Assembly: GCF_008831285.2 (NCBI RefSeq)
Contig: NC_045142.1
Span: 26,363,876 to 26,427,875, forward strand
Direction: 5' to 3'
From: Nymphaea colorata
Taxonomy: Eukaryota > Streptophyta > Magnoliopsida > Nymphaeales > Nymphaeaceae
DNA length: 64,000 nt
Of this stretch, positions 12,882 through 25,787 are shown one piece after another. The notes below the pieces were generated by a model. It made no database searches and was not told the DNA's origin. It saw nothing but the letters and a program-made list of their open reading frames with translations. The translations under genes and the position numbers were made by a program. Every line of letters begins with the position of its first letter. Within the stretch, counting starts at the first letter, position 1.

Positions 12882-15800
12882 TGAAACAAAAGAACAAATT
12901 TAGTTTGAAAACAAAACCAGATGATACATATAGGAGCCGAAATCCTCCTCCTACCTTGAACTCCATTCAATTACGTCGCCCGATACATCATAAGTATGTT
13001 GCCATATGTTGGAAGGTTTATCAGTTTAAATATGAAATCCACAAATCATAAATACGTATATATATATATATATATATGTGAATCCTTATGACCAAAATGC
13101 GTCCATTGCATCGGGGACATCTTGTAAGACCGACTTGGAGGAATCGAGGTTTTTTTGTGTATGTACGTATGAATAAGTCAATAATTTCATGTGTTAAATA
13201 ATTGTTGGATGGATAAAATTTAAAAATTTATTACTAAAAAAGTCATAAACAGTTGCTAAACCCTTTATAAACCATTGCTGCATCATTAACTATATATATA
13301 TATAAGAGCCAATAAAATAAAAATTATCAACAAAAAATTGGATGGCAAATAGTCACGAAGAAAACAAACGGAAAGAAGATATTGTTCTTGAGTGGCGTAA
13401 TCTTAGGAATCATTCCTAATCGGCTGATTGGAATTGAATTAGTGGCAAACTGGCCCAATGCAAGGGTGCCATGCATCCGTTATTAAAAATGTTGTGCAAT
13501 TAAAGTTTCTAATAGAATTTTAAAAATTCTATATGTACATTTAAAAAAAAAAAAAGTTTCATCCCTAGTAGAGGCTGGTAGGTCGCGAGTCTCTGTTTTG
13601 AATCATCGGAACATCAACTCTCTATAAACGGGATGTGAAACTTGAAGTGTGGCGGAGGTGGCACCCCGACGCCCTGAAAGCAAGCTTTTGTACCCTTTGG
13701 GTGGGAGGAGCACTAGCGCAACAGTTGACATGCAGTGGGGATGGTAGTCGAGGTATTGAAAGCAAGTCTTGTATCCTATGGAAATGAATGGTTAAGAAGG
13801 GCGTTTCAAGCTTTTGTCGGACATTGGAAACCCCATTTACCCAAAACTAGTCATGTTCAATTCATAACTAAATTTTAATTTTCTTCATAACTAAATTTTA
13901 ATTTTCTAAGAAGAAGTTTTTTAGTTAGAATATTCATTCTTTATAGACCAAACAATATTTTTTTTCTTATGAACATTAGCTCTTCTGCAAGAGGGAGCCC
14001 CAACGATCTTCATAAAGTTTTATTTTTCCTTTCTCCCTCTAGATCCATTTGGATCATGGTCAGACCGTGACCCGACCCGTTTGAGGGCCGGTAGGATTTT
14101 TTTCGTGGGAAGATTGACCGCCACTCGCGGCGGGTCAAAACACGAGAAAGTCATCGGTCAAAGGACGGAAAAGGGCTTCCATATGGGGGGAGCAGGAGGG
14201 GGGCATCGACCCGTCCTTGTCCCACAGCGGAAGGACGAAACTAGCCCTCGCGGTGAATGGACAAGTCAGAGACCGGAGACGTACAGTTTAACGTGGGGGG
14301 CATTTTTGTCCTTGAATATGATGTCATGCGTCCTTTTGTCAGTTTCCATATGCCCCACCGGCACTGCGATCGACAGGTTGGAAAAAATAAATCGCTCGCC
14401 CCAAATGCCACCATCTTTTCAATAAATGACGAAACCGTCCCCCCAATCTCCCTAGTCCCTCCCCCCCTCCTAATTTGGCCGTTAACCGCATGACGAAAAT
14501 ACCCTTCATCCTCAATATATTAGATTTTTATTTGGATATTAAACCGAATTATTTCGAAAAAAAGTTAGTATATTAGAAGAGATTCAGATTTGGATCATAT
14601 GTAGTTTTAATCCGTGTTTTAAATCCAAGGTGGATATCAAATTTATTGGATGTTCATATACTTTGATTCGAATTTGGATTCAAATGCCTGTGAAGAAAAG
14701 CTTTAACCATATCCAAACCCAACTTTTAAATTTGTAATTCACATTTAATATGAGAAAATCTGAATCTGATCTTATTTCTTAATAGGATGTTCTTTTTTTT
14801 TTCTGCATTTGCATATTTTAAGCAATTTCTGATCCATTGATATTTTTATGTGAAATCCCTTCATATTTGAAAATCTTGGATCTGAAATCAGACCCCTCCC
14901 CACGTTCATATAAAATGAATTCAAAAACCACGCATCTGAAATCTACTGTTTGCTTAGAAAGTGGAACTCTTTCAACACTGGATCGCAAATCAACTTCTTA
15001 TCCAAGCTAGCAAACGCCATGTGATTTATTTTCACATGTATCTGGGGCCATGAAAATGTTGGTGTGATTTGAGTTTCTTTCCCAAACAAGAAAACTGAAG
15101 CCTAAACAGCTTGAGATGGGAAATAATTTCATGTCCCTTTCATTTTGCCTTGGATTGACAGCCACTTTTCCATGACCTGGGACAATGAAAGGAAAAGTTA
15201 ACCACTTTCCCACTCAGAATTGAAAGGTACTTGGACCATTTTTCCCATTTGAAAACCAAGAATGTTAATGTCATCTTGTTCATGTTGAAATGGAAATAAC
15301 TTGAGCCAGCTAACAAACAAAGATAAACTTAGACTTCTGGCTAGCGGTTTTTAGGAAAACCACAGGTTCAACAGGCCCGTTTTTGGAAAACCAAAAGGCC
15401 TAAAGTTCCCTATAGAGAGTTCTCCTATAACTAAAAATCCATACCTTAAGAACAGGCAATAATTTTAGTTAAAAAATACCGTTCATCCAGTCAGTTGATA
15501 AATTAGTCAAAGAAATATTATTTACCATTTAAAAATTGATATAAAATATGTCTACTTTTGCAAATATACTTAAGTTTTCTTGCGTTACTTAAAAAAGTAA
15601 CCGCCCAACTTATTTTAATGTCTGAACAGTAACTAATTTGGAGTGATATTATCTTATATAGTTAAGGAGGTTAAGCTCAAACTAACTAGCATGATACTTG
15701 CTTATAAATACTCAAACTATTTTAATCCATTTTTATTTCCATATTAAAAATGTCCCCACTAATTTATTATGAACGGAAGTTCAAATAAATGCAAAATAAA

Positions 15801-16528
15801 TGTTTATCATGTAGATAGTACCTAAAGTGAAATGGTCCTTTTAAAAGAAAGGTTGGGTGGCTCTAATAAATATATAAAGTTTAAAAGAATGGTTGGTCCA
15901 TATATGGATGTTCATATATTTATGCTTCACATGCTTATTATATAAAATGCCATTGTTGCTGTGACCTTATAATAATAAGATCTTGTACTTTCAAAAACCC
16001 ACTAAAACCCTAATTCATGTGGGTAGGCGGTCGTAATGGAGCATTGATGAGCTTCTTAATCATTAAATTTCATTTATGAATACGGCGTCCATTAACATAA
16101 AGATTGAAAGACAAATTTTGATACGAAAACCCCAAAAATCATTATTCATTTGGTTCCAAGAGAATATCTCTTATTAGATATGCAAAATCACGTGCTGCCA
16201 ACTAGCAAATATGTCCCCACAGAGCTAGCCTTTGGCACATTAATACGCAACCTCACCAACCAACAAGGGAAGCCGCCATATTAAAATGCATAAACATCAC
16301 ATCCATTATCGGCACCGGAAAAACAAATACCAAACAGGAAAAAACGTCAGTAAAAGAGGAAAATTCATCTTACCATAGCAATTTTAATGAAACATTTTCC
16401 CCCCCTTGGTTGGAAATTGGAGACCCATCATTGAGAATTATAGCGCACCAAAAATATGAAAAACTCAAGCAACAAAACGGCATGATGCTCATCAAGGGTA
16501 TTGCTCAGTGTCACACGATCTAGCTCAC
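12537..16528. other. Gene-poor spacer with microsatellites and transposon scraps
   Basis: Holds TA microsatellites at about 12847-12876 and 13057-13077. The segment 14060-14510 is GC-richer with short frames but no recognisable domain. From 14511 to about 14900 the sequence is AT-rich with many GATTCGAATTTGGATTC-like phrases, resembling the interiors of the GGATGTCAAT elements seen elsewhere in the window. I find no gene. Confidence 0.5.
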
Positions 16529-16990
16529 TTTTACACCCAAAAAATTTAATCTTGTATTGAACATTGTGATGATCGTGAAGAGCTTATAAAGAAGGATTAT
16601 TAAATAAATGGTTGTCTTGGTTCATAGTTTTTTGAGAGCTGGAGCTGAAACGATTAGGAGGCAAATTGGGATCTGATGTATTAGAGCTGATTCAATACTT
16701 GAATTTGGGATCTCACACGTGCAGACGCATGTGTTTTAAGAGAAGTGGATTGTAACACCCAAAAATTTTGATCATGTATTGAAGATTGTAAGTGATTTTC
16801 ATGGACTTATAAAAAAAGTTATTAAATATATAGTTGCCTTGGTTCCTAGCCTGTTGAAGGCTGGAGCGGAACTTGGTCTTCTTATATGTACCTAAAGATT
16901 CCCCTGAATGTTCGATACTCCTCATGTCTCAATACTTTTTCGAGTCTTCCCATATATGTTTAACGCGCTACTAAACTCTCACGTTCTCCC
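16529..16990. repeat. Two diverged direct repeats, LTR-like
   Basis: The segment from about 16529 (TTTTACACCCAAAAAATTTA) is repeated about 221 bp later from 16751 (TGTAACACCCAAAAATTTTG). Both continue with TGTATTGAA, GACTTATAAA/GAGCTTATAAA and TTGGTTC. TGTAACACCC is a common start of plant Ty3-type LTRs, so these may be LTR fragments. No internal retroelement genes are visible. Confidence 0.4.
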
Positions 16991-19852
16991 CCTAAGGGTT
17001 CTCAAAGGTAAAATTGTGTAAACATATGCATTCAAGATTAAATTAGACTGAGAGCCTGGTGGTTTCACTTGTCATTGAAAAACAGAAAATAGTGGACATT
17101 AAGCAAGAAAATAATGGTTGGGTCCAGCAGACCTAAAAGGAGGGCCAATACTCACACACATATGTGATTCAACTTGAAAATAAAGAATTTTTAAGAGGCT
17201 GGTGTAGGCAACTGTGCGAGCTTCCTACATGTGACGCCGCGACAGTGTGCATGGTGGGTGTTTGAGGGTGAAAACACACCATGTTAGTCTGAGGCCCCAG
17301 CACGCACCATGTCGACCTCTTTTGAAAAATAAAATGAGAAAATGATCCCTTGTTTTCACATCATGGGCTTCATTTGGGGGGCTTTTTTAAAAAAAACATT
17401 TTAAGGGCATTTTTGTCATTTCAACCCATCGAAATTACATAAACGGTGGAACATAGAACCAGCATTGAGTGTTTCCAAAGTATACGAGGCGAAACCATCT
17501 GGATTTGAATCGGACCCATATTTGATCCACATAATATCCGAATGGATCTGATCTGCTCGTCTCGTTGTGCAAAAGCTTTTTGGGTTGTCCAAAAACCGAC
17601 GGCCGAGACTCTACCCGGTTAATTCGGTGACCTTCTGAAGGGGCAAATTCGGTATTGAAAAACGAAGGAAAAGACAAGAAGGGCAGTTTCGGTAGGCAAA
17701 TTCAGCCTCGGATCCGCCCCTTGATGCCGCTTACTTAAACACACGCACAGTGACGAAACTACCCCCCAAGGTGCAGTTGCAACTTGCGTTTTTCTCTAAC
17801 GAATAATGGCTTTTATTTGAGGGCATAATCGTCTCGACGATAAAAGTCAGGGACAGGGTAGGTATTTTTTGATATTTCCGGGGGCATTTTCGGTGACGCG
17901 CAAGAGACGGGGCCTACGCAGTGAGCGAGTCCAGGCTAGCGTTTGGGGAATGATTGAGCGTGGGGCCCACGTCGTCCTGGCACCCACATGCGCTCGAACA
18001 ACGAAGGGAAGCGGCCGCTCCCGTTTTAGTTCGAAAAATATTTTTTAATTCCGAAAACCTCCGCCTGGGTCGCCCCGATTTACCGAAGCTCCCTCGCTTT
18101 CACCCGTGGAATTCCGGAGATGGCCGAGGGCTTTTACGTCATCCCGGGGCGCCGAGCTGCTCGGCTTTGGCTCCCCCGTACACCCGACCCCGAATGCCCC
18201 GGAGTGGGCTTCGGAATTGCGTCAATGACGGAGCTGTCCCTACTTCCAAATTAAACCGATTAAAAAATTTGAATAAGGAAAAAATTTTAACAAAACATTT
18301 ATCATTTAGATTTAAGAAAATGTCATCCGATCGTATTCCATCTTGAATTCAATTCAGGTTCAATATCGTTTAGTTTTTTGTTTAAGAGTCAGGTTCGAGT
18401 TCGGATGTGAAAATAAAAGTAGAATTTGGATAAATCCAAAATGTAGACTTGAATTGGATTTATGTATATGGTATAGACTCTAAAATGAGAACATTCCACA
18501 AATGAGGTACAATAATTGAATTGGTACTTGTAATTAAAATCCAATGTGTTAGATTCCTCCCAATTCCAAATTTCAAGAAGTCTATGGAAAACAAGACCCA
18601 AAAACATTTCAATTTCTAGAACGTTGATATCAACAATAACAACTGAGTACCTTTCAACTTAAATGCCGCCGCACTCTGCATGCCCCTTGTGGTGCCTCGA
18701 TATTGGATTCGGTATGGATGAGATATCCATGCATTGAAATATATGGAAATTAGTTCTGATATATTTAATTGTAAAAATAAATAAAAAATCGAGTAAGGGA
18801 AACATTTTCCCCAAGTCATAAATTTGAGCAAACTATTTGGTATTGTGGAAGGCGACATTTTTTCCATGGCGTTATTTGGGGTTTCTTTGGTCAATTTTTT
18901 GTTTTTAAAGGCTACCTTTAAAGTAAACATTGTTTAATGATTTAGGCGTTTCTATATTTATAAAGATTTGTTTGACTAGACTCTCTTTCCTTCCAATATT
19001 TTGGCCAATTATTCAAGAAAAAAAATTTGCTTTTTTTCTTTTGAGAGCAGCGGTAAAATTCCTCTAGCGTGTATTTTTTTTTTACTTGATTCATTAACTT
19101 ATTTATTTGCCTTATATAGTGTGTTGTATTTGGCACAATTTCGATATTGGTATGGTAATTTTATTGCCAGATGCACTTATTATTTTCATCCTTTTATCAA
19201 CCAAAGTAAAAAAAAAATGAAAACAGACGACAATTGATACCCTTAAAATGCTCAAACGATTGTATCTTCTACATTTTTCCAAATATTAATATATTGTGAA
19301 GAGCCCAAAAAAAATCATACCTACATAAAAACATGAACTAACAAGACTACATGAATATTTTTATAAGAAAATATTGTATATCCTAAGCAGTTCATGTACT
19401 TGGCATATTCATACATACACAATACTCTTTCAAACTATTTGATATGATCACTTACAAATCAACACATAATTTTTAAACTTAATTTATATATGTTAAGGAC
19501 CCCATATATATCAACAATTTATGAAACATACCAAAGTAAAAAAAATTAAAGTTTATTTTTTTTAAAAAATCCATATATGCCAAGTTTACAAAAGCCAAAC
19601 TTATGTCGTATTTTTATAATTATTCACATCTCGTCATCTTCTTATGCAATTTACCTATTTCGGGGTGTCAAACGAAGCAGGTCTGCTTCGGGACACCAGA
19701 GAATGAAATGAGGGCATAAAAATAATTTCGTCACTCTAATACTGCGATGGCGGAAGCGTTTCTTGTCGCCGAGCTGCGTTTCATTAATGGCGGCGCGCCA
19801 AAGGCCGTAAAGAAAGAGGAGGACGGGGTGAAAAAAAAAAAAGGAAAGAGAA
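16991..19852. other. Gene-poor spacer containing a small GC-rich island
   Basis: Mostly AT-rich. Between about 17880 and 18240 the composition changes to GC- and CpG-rich (GGGGCGCCGAGCTGCTCGG near 18150) before returning abruptly to AT-rich DNA. The frame 17954-18346 across the island has no recognisable domain. Phrases like GGGGCATTTTCGGTGA recur through 17370-17890. No gene is supported. Confidence 0.45.
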
Positions 19853-19866
19853 GGGGGGGGGGGGGG
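19853..19866 (+). repeat. Run of 14 G upstream of the polygalacturonase gene
   Basis: Fourteen consecutive G preceded by purine-rich sequence (GGAAAGAGAA), about 190 bp before the ATG of the next gene. It could form a G-quadruplex or simply be a slippage-prone homopolymer. Its length may be unreliable in the assembly. Confidence 0.8.
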
Positions 19867-20058
19867 AGGCGTTGCTTACTTATTGGCTGCAAAACTTTCT
19901 AATGCTGACCGGCTCCATTGTTTCTGTGCATGGAGCCGAGCCTGCCCGACTGCCTTCCTTCTTCTTCTTCTTCATCGTTTTCTTCCCTCACACTGGTTCC
20001 TCTGTTTTTCTCTCCGACTTTGCTGTTCCGTTGAGTCTCTCCATCGGTTGTGTGGCTC
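19867..20058 (+). promoter_or_regulatory. Probable 5' UTR/core promoter of the polygalacturonase-like gene
   Basis: Pyrimidine-rich leader (a CTTCTTCTTCTTCTTC stretch near 19957) directly before the ATG at 20059, typical of plant 5' UTRs. I see no clear TATA box. ATG triplets at about 19911 and 19929 lie upstream of the proposed start and could begin short upstream frames. Confidence 0.4.
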
Positions 20059-23000
20059 ATGAAGAGGCTAGTAAGTACGTTGCTTCTTGGTATGATTGGC
20101 GGCTTGCTTGATGTGTTGTCTTTCCGGTCTCTTTCTATCTCTTCCTCTCTCTGAGTTTGCGATCATGCCTAGTTTTCCCGTTATTCAAAAAATTGATCTT
20201 TTTTGAGTTATTGGAATTTCATGGCATGTGTCCTTTCGTTGATTTTTCTTTCCTTGTTTCAGTGTTTCATTGGGCAGTCTAGATTTTGTTGGTTACATGT
20301 TTGTATAATTGTTTTTTTTTCGTTTTCTCTTCCAGTTGACTATAATGGAGTTGGCATTTTCCCCCTCTTTGCATCAAAATCCGTTTCTTTTTTATTTGTT
20401 GGGTTTGTAATGCCATGCATTGTTCAAGGCCTTTCCCTTTTCACAGTTTTTAAGAGCGGTTTTTACATGTTTGTAAATTCAATTTTTTTCCCCTACCCAT
20501 GTTTACACCTCTTGCTGTCATAGATGATCTTCTTTTTCATTTCCCTTTTACAAATGTTTCTTTTTCGGTTATTTTTGTTTGTCATGGAATTCCCATTTTT
20601 GGTTTTCAGGCATGATTTTGAGTGGTCCATTTGGTTGCGCTCTTTCCTTGATTAGTTCTTGCTCTTTTCCTTCTATCGTGTCCATAAAATGTCATCTTTT
20701 CAATCGGCATTTGTCTTTTGGTCATTGTAGGCCACAGAAAAAATTTATCTTTTTGCTATGTTATTGGTTTATAGAGCAGGTGATCCGTTCGATCTAAATT
20801 GATTGAAACGGCAGTTGGTAATTTCGGATCGCTCTGCATTTTCATGATAAAAATTATTGGCATATAAAATGCAGTTAAAACACTTCGTTTTGGTAGATCC
20901 CTTCACTTGTTACCGAGTTCCTGGATCGTTGAATGCTTCTCATTTTGATGCAGCTAGTACGCATAATTGGGTCGACTTATAGCTCTTTTACCTCTTTTGC
21001 AGATATTATTGGTACTCTTGGTTCTAAACCATGGTGTCAATGGTAGTGAAGGAAGGGCAGAGAGTGGGCACTCTGATCTGGCGCAGAAATCAGATGGCTT
21101 TCAGTGTGAAGACAACAGGGTATTGAGACCGAGGCCGCACAGTGTGTCAATTTCAGACTTTGGAGCCGTTGGCGATGGGGTCACCTTGAATACATTGGCT
21201 TTCCAAAATGCCATATTCTATCTCAAGTCTTTTGCTGATAAGGGTGGCGCGCAGCTATACGTGCCTGCAGGAAAATGGTTGACAGGGAGCTTCAATCTCA
21301 CTAGCCACCTTACACTATTCTTGAACAAAAATGCTATCATTCTCGGATCAGAGGTCTGATATGGCATCCTTTTGCTTTCCTGTGTTTCTTTCTTGGTCGT
21401 GCGTTTGTACTGGCAATCGTTACCTATTCCAGTTATGCGATTTCTTCTGTTGTCTGGAGGTCATTTTATGTTTTTGAACTGTTTTGTGCAAACTAGTTCA
21501 AATTGGATATTGTGGTCCGTCTTATGCCTACTGGTATTTTGTTTGAGTAGTGTCAGTTTTCGGTCTGGGATCTATGTATCTGGGTGTTGATCTGACAACA
21601 GCTATATGTCCTATTTTTCAAATCAAGTTCTGTTCAGTTCTCTAGCCTTTTTATTGCTGATCTTACACTCCAAGCAAATATTTCAGCGCAAGGGTGTTCA
21701 ATCAGGTATTCCTGTCCCCCAAACAGTTCTTTTTTCACTATCAGCCAAAAGGAGAAGCAAGATTTGGACCTACTAGATGGTATTTACTGGCCTAGCCATA
21801 GAAAGATTTCGGTTGTACTGATTTTTTCACTTTTCTTTTCTTTTTTTTTTTCTCAATCAATTTGGAATTAGGGATGGGATGGATATTGAGCGTCCAAAAG
21901 TTAATTGATTATCTCACAAAATTTGTATAGGCTAATTCATATGCATCACATGATATTTTCCTAATGGCAACATGATGTAAATTATTCATAATTAACCCCT
22001 TTTTGTTTCTACTTGAAGGAAGAATCTCATTGGCCCGTCCTTGATCCCTTGCCTACATATGGTCGAGGATTGGATGTCGCTGGAAGAAGGCACAGCAGCT
22101 TGATTAATGGATACAAACTGACGGATGTCGTTATCACAGGCATGTTCATCTTCATGCCCTCATGAAACTTGTGAATAGATCGTTTGGCTCTAAAAGCAGG
22201 AATTTTGGGAGTTAGTTCCTAGTATCTGGAGCATGCATGCCATCAATGTATGCACATACTAGTTTAGTCACCAAAATACGTGTGCATCTAACCAAATTCA
22301 CAATGTGGTCTCTCTTTCTCCCAACCTACTTATCTATCTTTCTCTCTTGCATGCAAGTTCACATGCATGACTCTCTATCTATCTGTCTTGTGTGCAACTT
22401 CACAGGCATAACTTTCCTGTTAGTAATCGTAAATGTTATATGGTAATTATTACAGGGGACAATGGCACTATTGATGGGCAAGGTGCTGTATGGTGGAAAT
22501 CTTTCCGCTCTCATTCATTGAATTATAGCCGTCCTCACCTTGTCGAGCTTGTCAGTTGCGATGATGTTGTTGTCTCAAACCTGACATTCATAAACTCCCC
22601 AGCTTGGAGCATCCATCCAGTCTACTGCAGGTAGGGAAGACAAGATCATCTACATGCTGATATGCATTATCTATTCATCTTAGATGAAACTAATGTTAGG
22701 TATGTTTCAATCTTTGTAACTTTTTTGTCATGTACAGCAATGTTCAGGTCCACAATGTGACGCTACATGCTCCCCCAGATTCACCTTATACAGATGGTAT
22801 TGTCCCAGGTCAGAGAAGAAGTCTTATTTCATCTCTCCTTTGCTTTGTTCTTGCGGTCCTGCCTGTTTCTTCTTTTATGTCTCTTAAGTACAGTATTATT
22901 ATCTAACCACAATGCTTATCAGTGAATATTGTTGACAATCTTTTTTTTTCCATTGAGTTGGTCTTGTTGTCTCCAAATGTTCAATTTTCATGAACAATGC

Positions 23001-24485
23001 TGTTTCACCTCACAGTTACGAAAAATAATGGCTTCAAATCGCTATGATAGAGGAGTATTATGCTCTTCTGTGAGTTCTTTTTTTTGCTAGTAATACTTGT
23101 TGCTGCACGGTGATCTATTGGGTTGTCTTTTGAATTATTGACGTGTTGAAAACCACTCTCAAGCTGCAGATAGTTTAACTGAGGAAAATTGCCATTGATC
23201 CCATAACTATCTCAGGTTAAGGCAAATAAAGTGGAATGCTGGTATCCAAATTAGAAGGGGCGTCCATTTTAGAGGCTCCACTGGCTTCACCTAGGTTAGA
23301 AATGCATGGATACTCCCCCCTGGATATCAGGGAAGTTCGTGCTCTTTTTTCCAACTTATGGCTTGTTAAGAGTCAACAGTAAAGGCGTTTGTTTGCCCAA
23401 TCCCTTCCTATAACTTTGTTGAGTGACAAATGTTTGACTTACACTTCAGCTTTTAAAGGATATTCTTCAACTGTTGAACATTAATCAGTCAATTGTATTG
23501 TCATCTTTAGGAATCTTAAGCTTTAATTCTCTGTCTCTTGGCATTTATTTGCCACAGGCTTAACCTGACAAAACTGTGTGAAAGGTCTAGACATGAAGAT
23601 AATTTAGAAAGTTGTAATTTTTTAAAGCACATCATATCTGCACTGAATATTGACCTAATAATGTTCAAGCACTGTGCTTATTCCAGAAGTTAGTTAAAAT
23701 TTCCTATTTATGCTTAAGCAGCGTAAATTATTTGAAATGTGATCAGCTGCAGTTGACTGTTTCAAAATGCTGTGCGGTTTATGTCATGTCTTATTCTTTT
23801 GCCTTTGTTTCCAGATTCTTGTATGAATATGTGCATTGAAGACAGTGTCATCAATGTTGGTCATGATGCAATCGTTCTTAAGAGTGGATGGGATGAGTAT
23901 GGTATTTCTTATGGAAAGCCCACTTCAGAAATTCACATTCGACGTGTTCTCCTACAATCTTCTCTTGCATCAGCATTTGCCCTTGGGAGTGAGATGTCAG
24001 GTGGCATTGATCACATAAGATTGGAGAAGGCTCAGATCCATGATTCACATACTGGTATCAAGATTAAGACAACCCAAGGTAGAGGTGGATACATTAAGGA
24101 CATATTTATATCTGACATTTTAATGGATAATGTGGAAACTGCGTTTGAGTTTACTGGCCACTGTGGTACCCACCCAGATGAACACTATGATCCATCAGCC
24201 TTTCCAATAGTTGGTCAAATCACTGTGATGGATGTTGTTGGGACTAAGATTGGATCGGCTGGTAAATTTGATGGACTTCAGCAAGCGCCATTCACTTCAA
24301 TCTGCCTTTCCAATATCCATCTTGACATTATTTCTGGCATTTCTGTCCCATGGTCTTGTTCCAACGTGACAGGCTTCTCAGACTGTGTCTTTCCTGAACC
24401 ATGTCCAGCCCTACAAAATAAGCTTTCCAACTCATCTCTCTGTTATTCTTTGCCAAGCATTTATGGGTACTCATATTCTTCGTAA
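20059..24485 (+). CDS. Secreted GH28 polygalacturonase-like protein
   Basis: Six exons: 20059-20070, 21003-21353, 22019-22139, 22456-22630, 22738-22808, 23815-24485; 466 residues, normal for plant GH28. The first coding exon is only ATG AAG AGG CTA; joined to exon 2 it gives MKRLILLVLLVLNHGVNG, a clear signal peptide, which is why I chose this start over an in-frame non-ATG extension at 20967. Domain: VSISDFGAVGDGVTLNT start of the beta-helix, GTIDGQGAVWW, SPYTDGIVPDS (motif I Asp), INVGHDAIVLKSGWDEYG (motif II), ALGSEMSGGI (motif III region), GIKIKTTQGRGGY (motif IV, RIK-like but with Lys in place of Arg), PWSCSNVTGF. Family role: cutting galacturonan of pectin in the cell wall. Oddities: motif II has His at 23862-23864 where GDD enzymes have the first Asp, and intron 22140-22455 starts with GC. 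Several N-glycosylation sequons (NLT, NVT, NSS) fit secretion. Confidence 0.93.
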
Positions 24486-25787
24486 CCCCTTTCCTTCTAC
24501 CATTCAACAACGCTTGAGCTATCTGTATCATGAGTCCCCTCCATTAGATCTCAGTCTTTCTTTTTTTATTCTCTTTTTTGTGCATGCAATTTTTTCTCAT
24601 GTTGGCAATAAGAAATCTTCCATCCTTCTTCTGCTCCTGTTAATGTTCCCGTCTCTCTCTTTCCCTCTCTGTCTCTCTGTCTCTCTCTGTCTCTCTCTCT
24701 GGCATATCTGTCTCAAATGCCATGTTGGTATGCCCATGGCATTACTTGTTGAGGACAAAGATGAGGTGTCAAAGACTGTAGTGGTTTATGCCAGCAGATT
24801 TCCAGCTGGCTATGTGTCTATTGTACAGCTACATTATTTTGATTCATCTGTAAGGAAAATTTTTTGTTAGTGTTGGATTTAGCCATATCGTTTGATGCTC
24901 CTGCTCGTTTCTCCAATTCTTTTATTGTTTCCACGTAATCCCTTTGAAATTTGTCTCATTAAGAGTGACACAGAGAGAGAAGTTTTGGCATTTCTCTGTA
25001 AATTTAGTTGGCTTACTGCTGGCATTTGACATCATTTAAAAATGATTTTGGAGATTGTAACTTCGTGGACATCCCTTCTGCGCCATCTGTTGGAAGCGAC
25101 GTTTCTTTGATGGCTGTGGCTTTTCATTTTTAATGGTAACTGGTCTTCAAAGCAATCTGGTCAGAGACTGACTGTCGTTTTGTCGTTTGTCGGCATCCGG
25201 GGAAGTTGCGCCCGCTCCCTGCCTCGAGCATGCAATCAACTTTATAGAAACCGATGGCGCGGTCGCCGGTGGCAGGCATTACCCGTGTTCCGGCGTCCCG
25301 ATCTTCTGTCCTATCCCCACCTGAGAAAGATTGCTCAAACTCCGGCAAGATGCTGATGGTGGTATCACCGAATACTAAAATGCAGTATCGGGAAAATCAC
25401 GTTAGGCTGCAGTGTCGTAAAAATTCAGAAACCTAGTTCTGTTTCAGTATCTGTTCAAAATCAGAAACTGAATCGATGTAAGCAATCTGACTTTGAGTAG
25501 GTTGTCGACCATTTAAAGAAACTATTATATTATCTTTTAAATATTAGAATATATAACAAATTAAGAATAAGATTTTCTGCACTTTCAAATGTTTAAAGTA
25601 ACAATTGCTTTAGGTTTATTGGACAATGATGTTCAGGTATTATTTTATTCTCCGACTAAGGAGATCGATAAACATTTTTTAAATATTATGAGATATTCAT
25701 TAATTAATCTTCTAAATGAACTTCACAAAAATAAGAAGCTGAGATTAAAATAACTGAAGTCAATTCAAGGTAACTCATTAAAGCGGT
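24486..25787 (+). other. 3' flank of polygalacturonase-like gene and spacer
   Basis: Begins with the probable 3' UTR. A CT-rich microsatellite tract lies at about 24651-24701. Beyond 25430 the DNA becomes strongly AT-rich. No gene is recognised. Confidence 0.45.

Noticed and set aside
13560..13830. Candidate tRNA-derived SINE (GGTAGG...GTTTTGAATC), with similar phrases near 53570 and 57935
   Set aside because: Box A and B-like matches are weak, there is no poly-A end or target duplication, and the three segments do not align well by eye.
17954..18346. 130-codon plus-strand frame across the GC-rich island
   Set aside because: No domain and it runs on into AT-rich DNA; GC-rich sequence alone explains the open frame.
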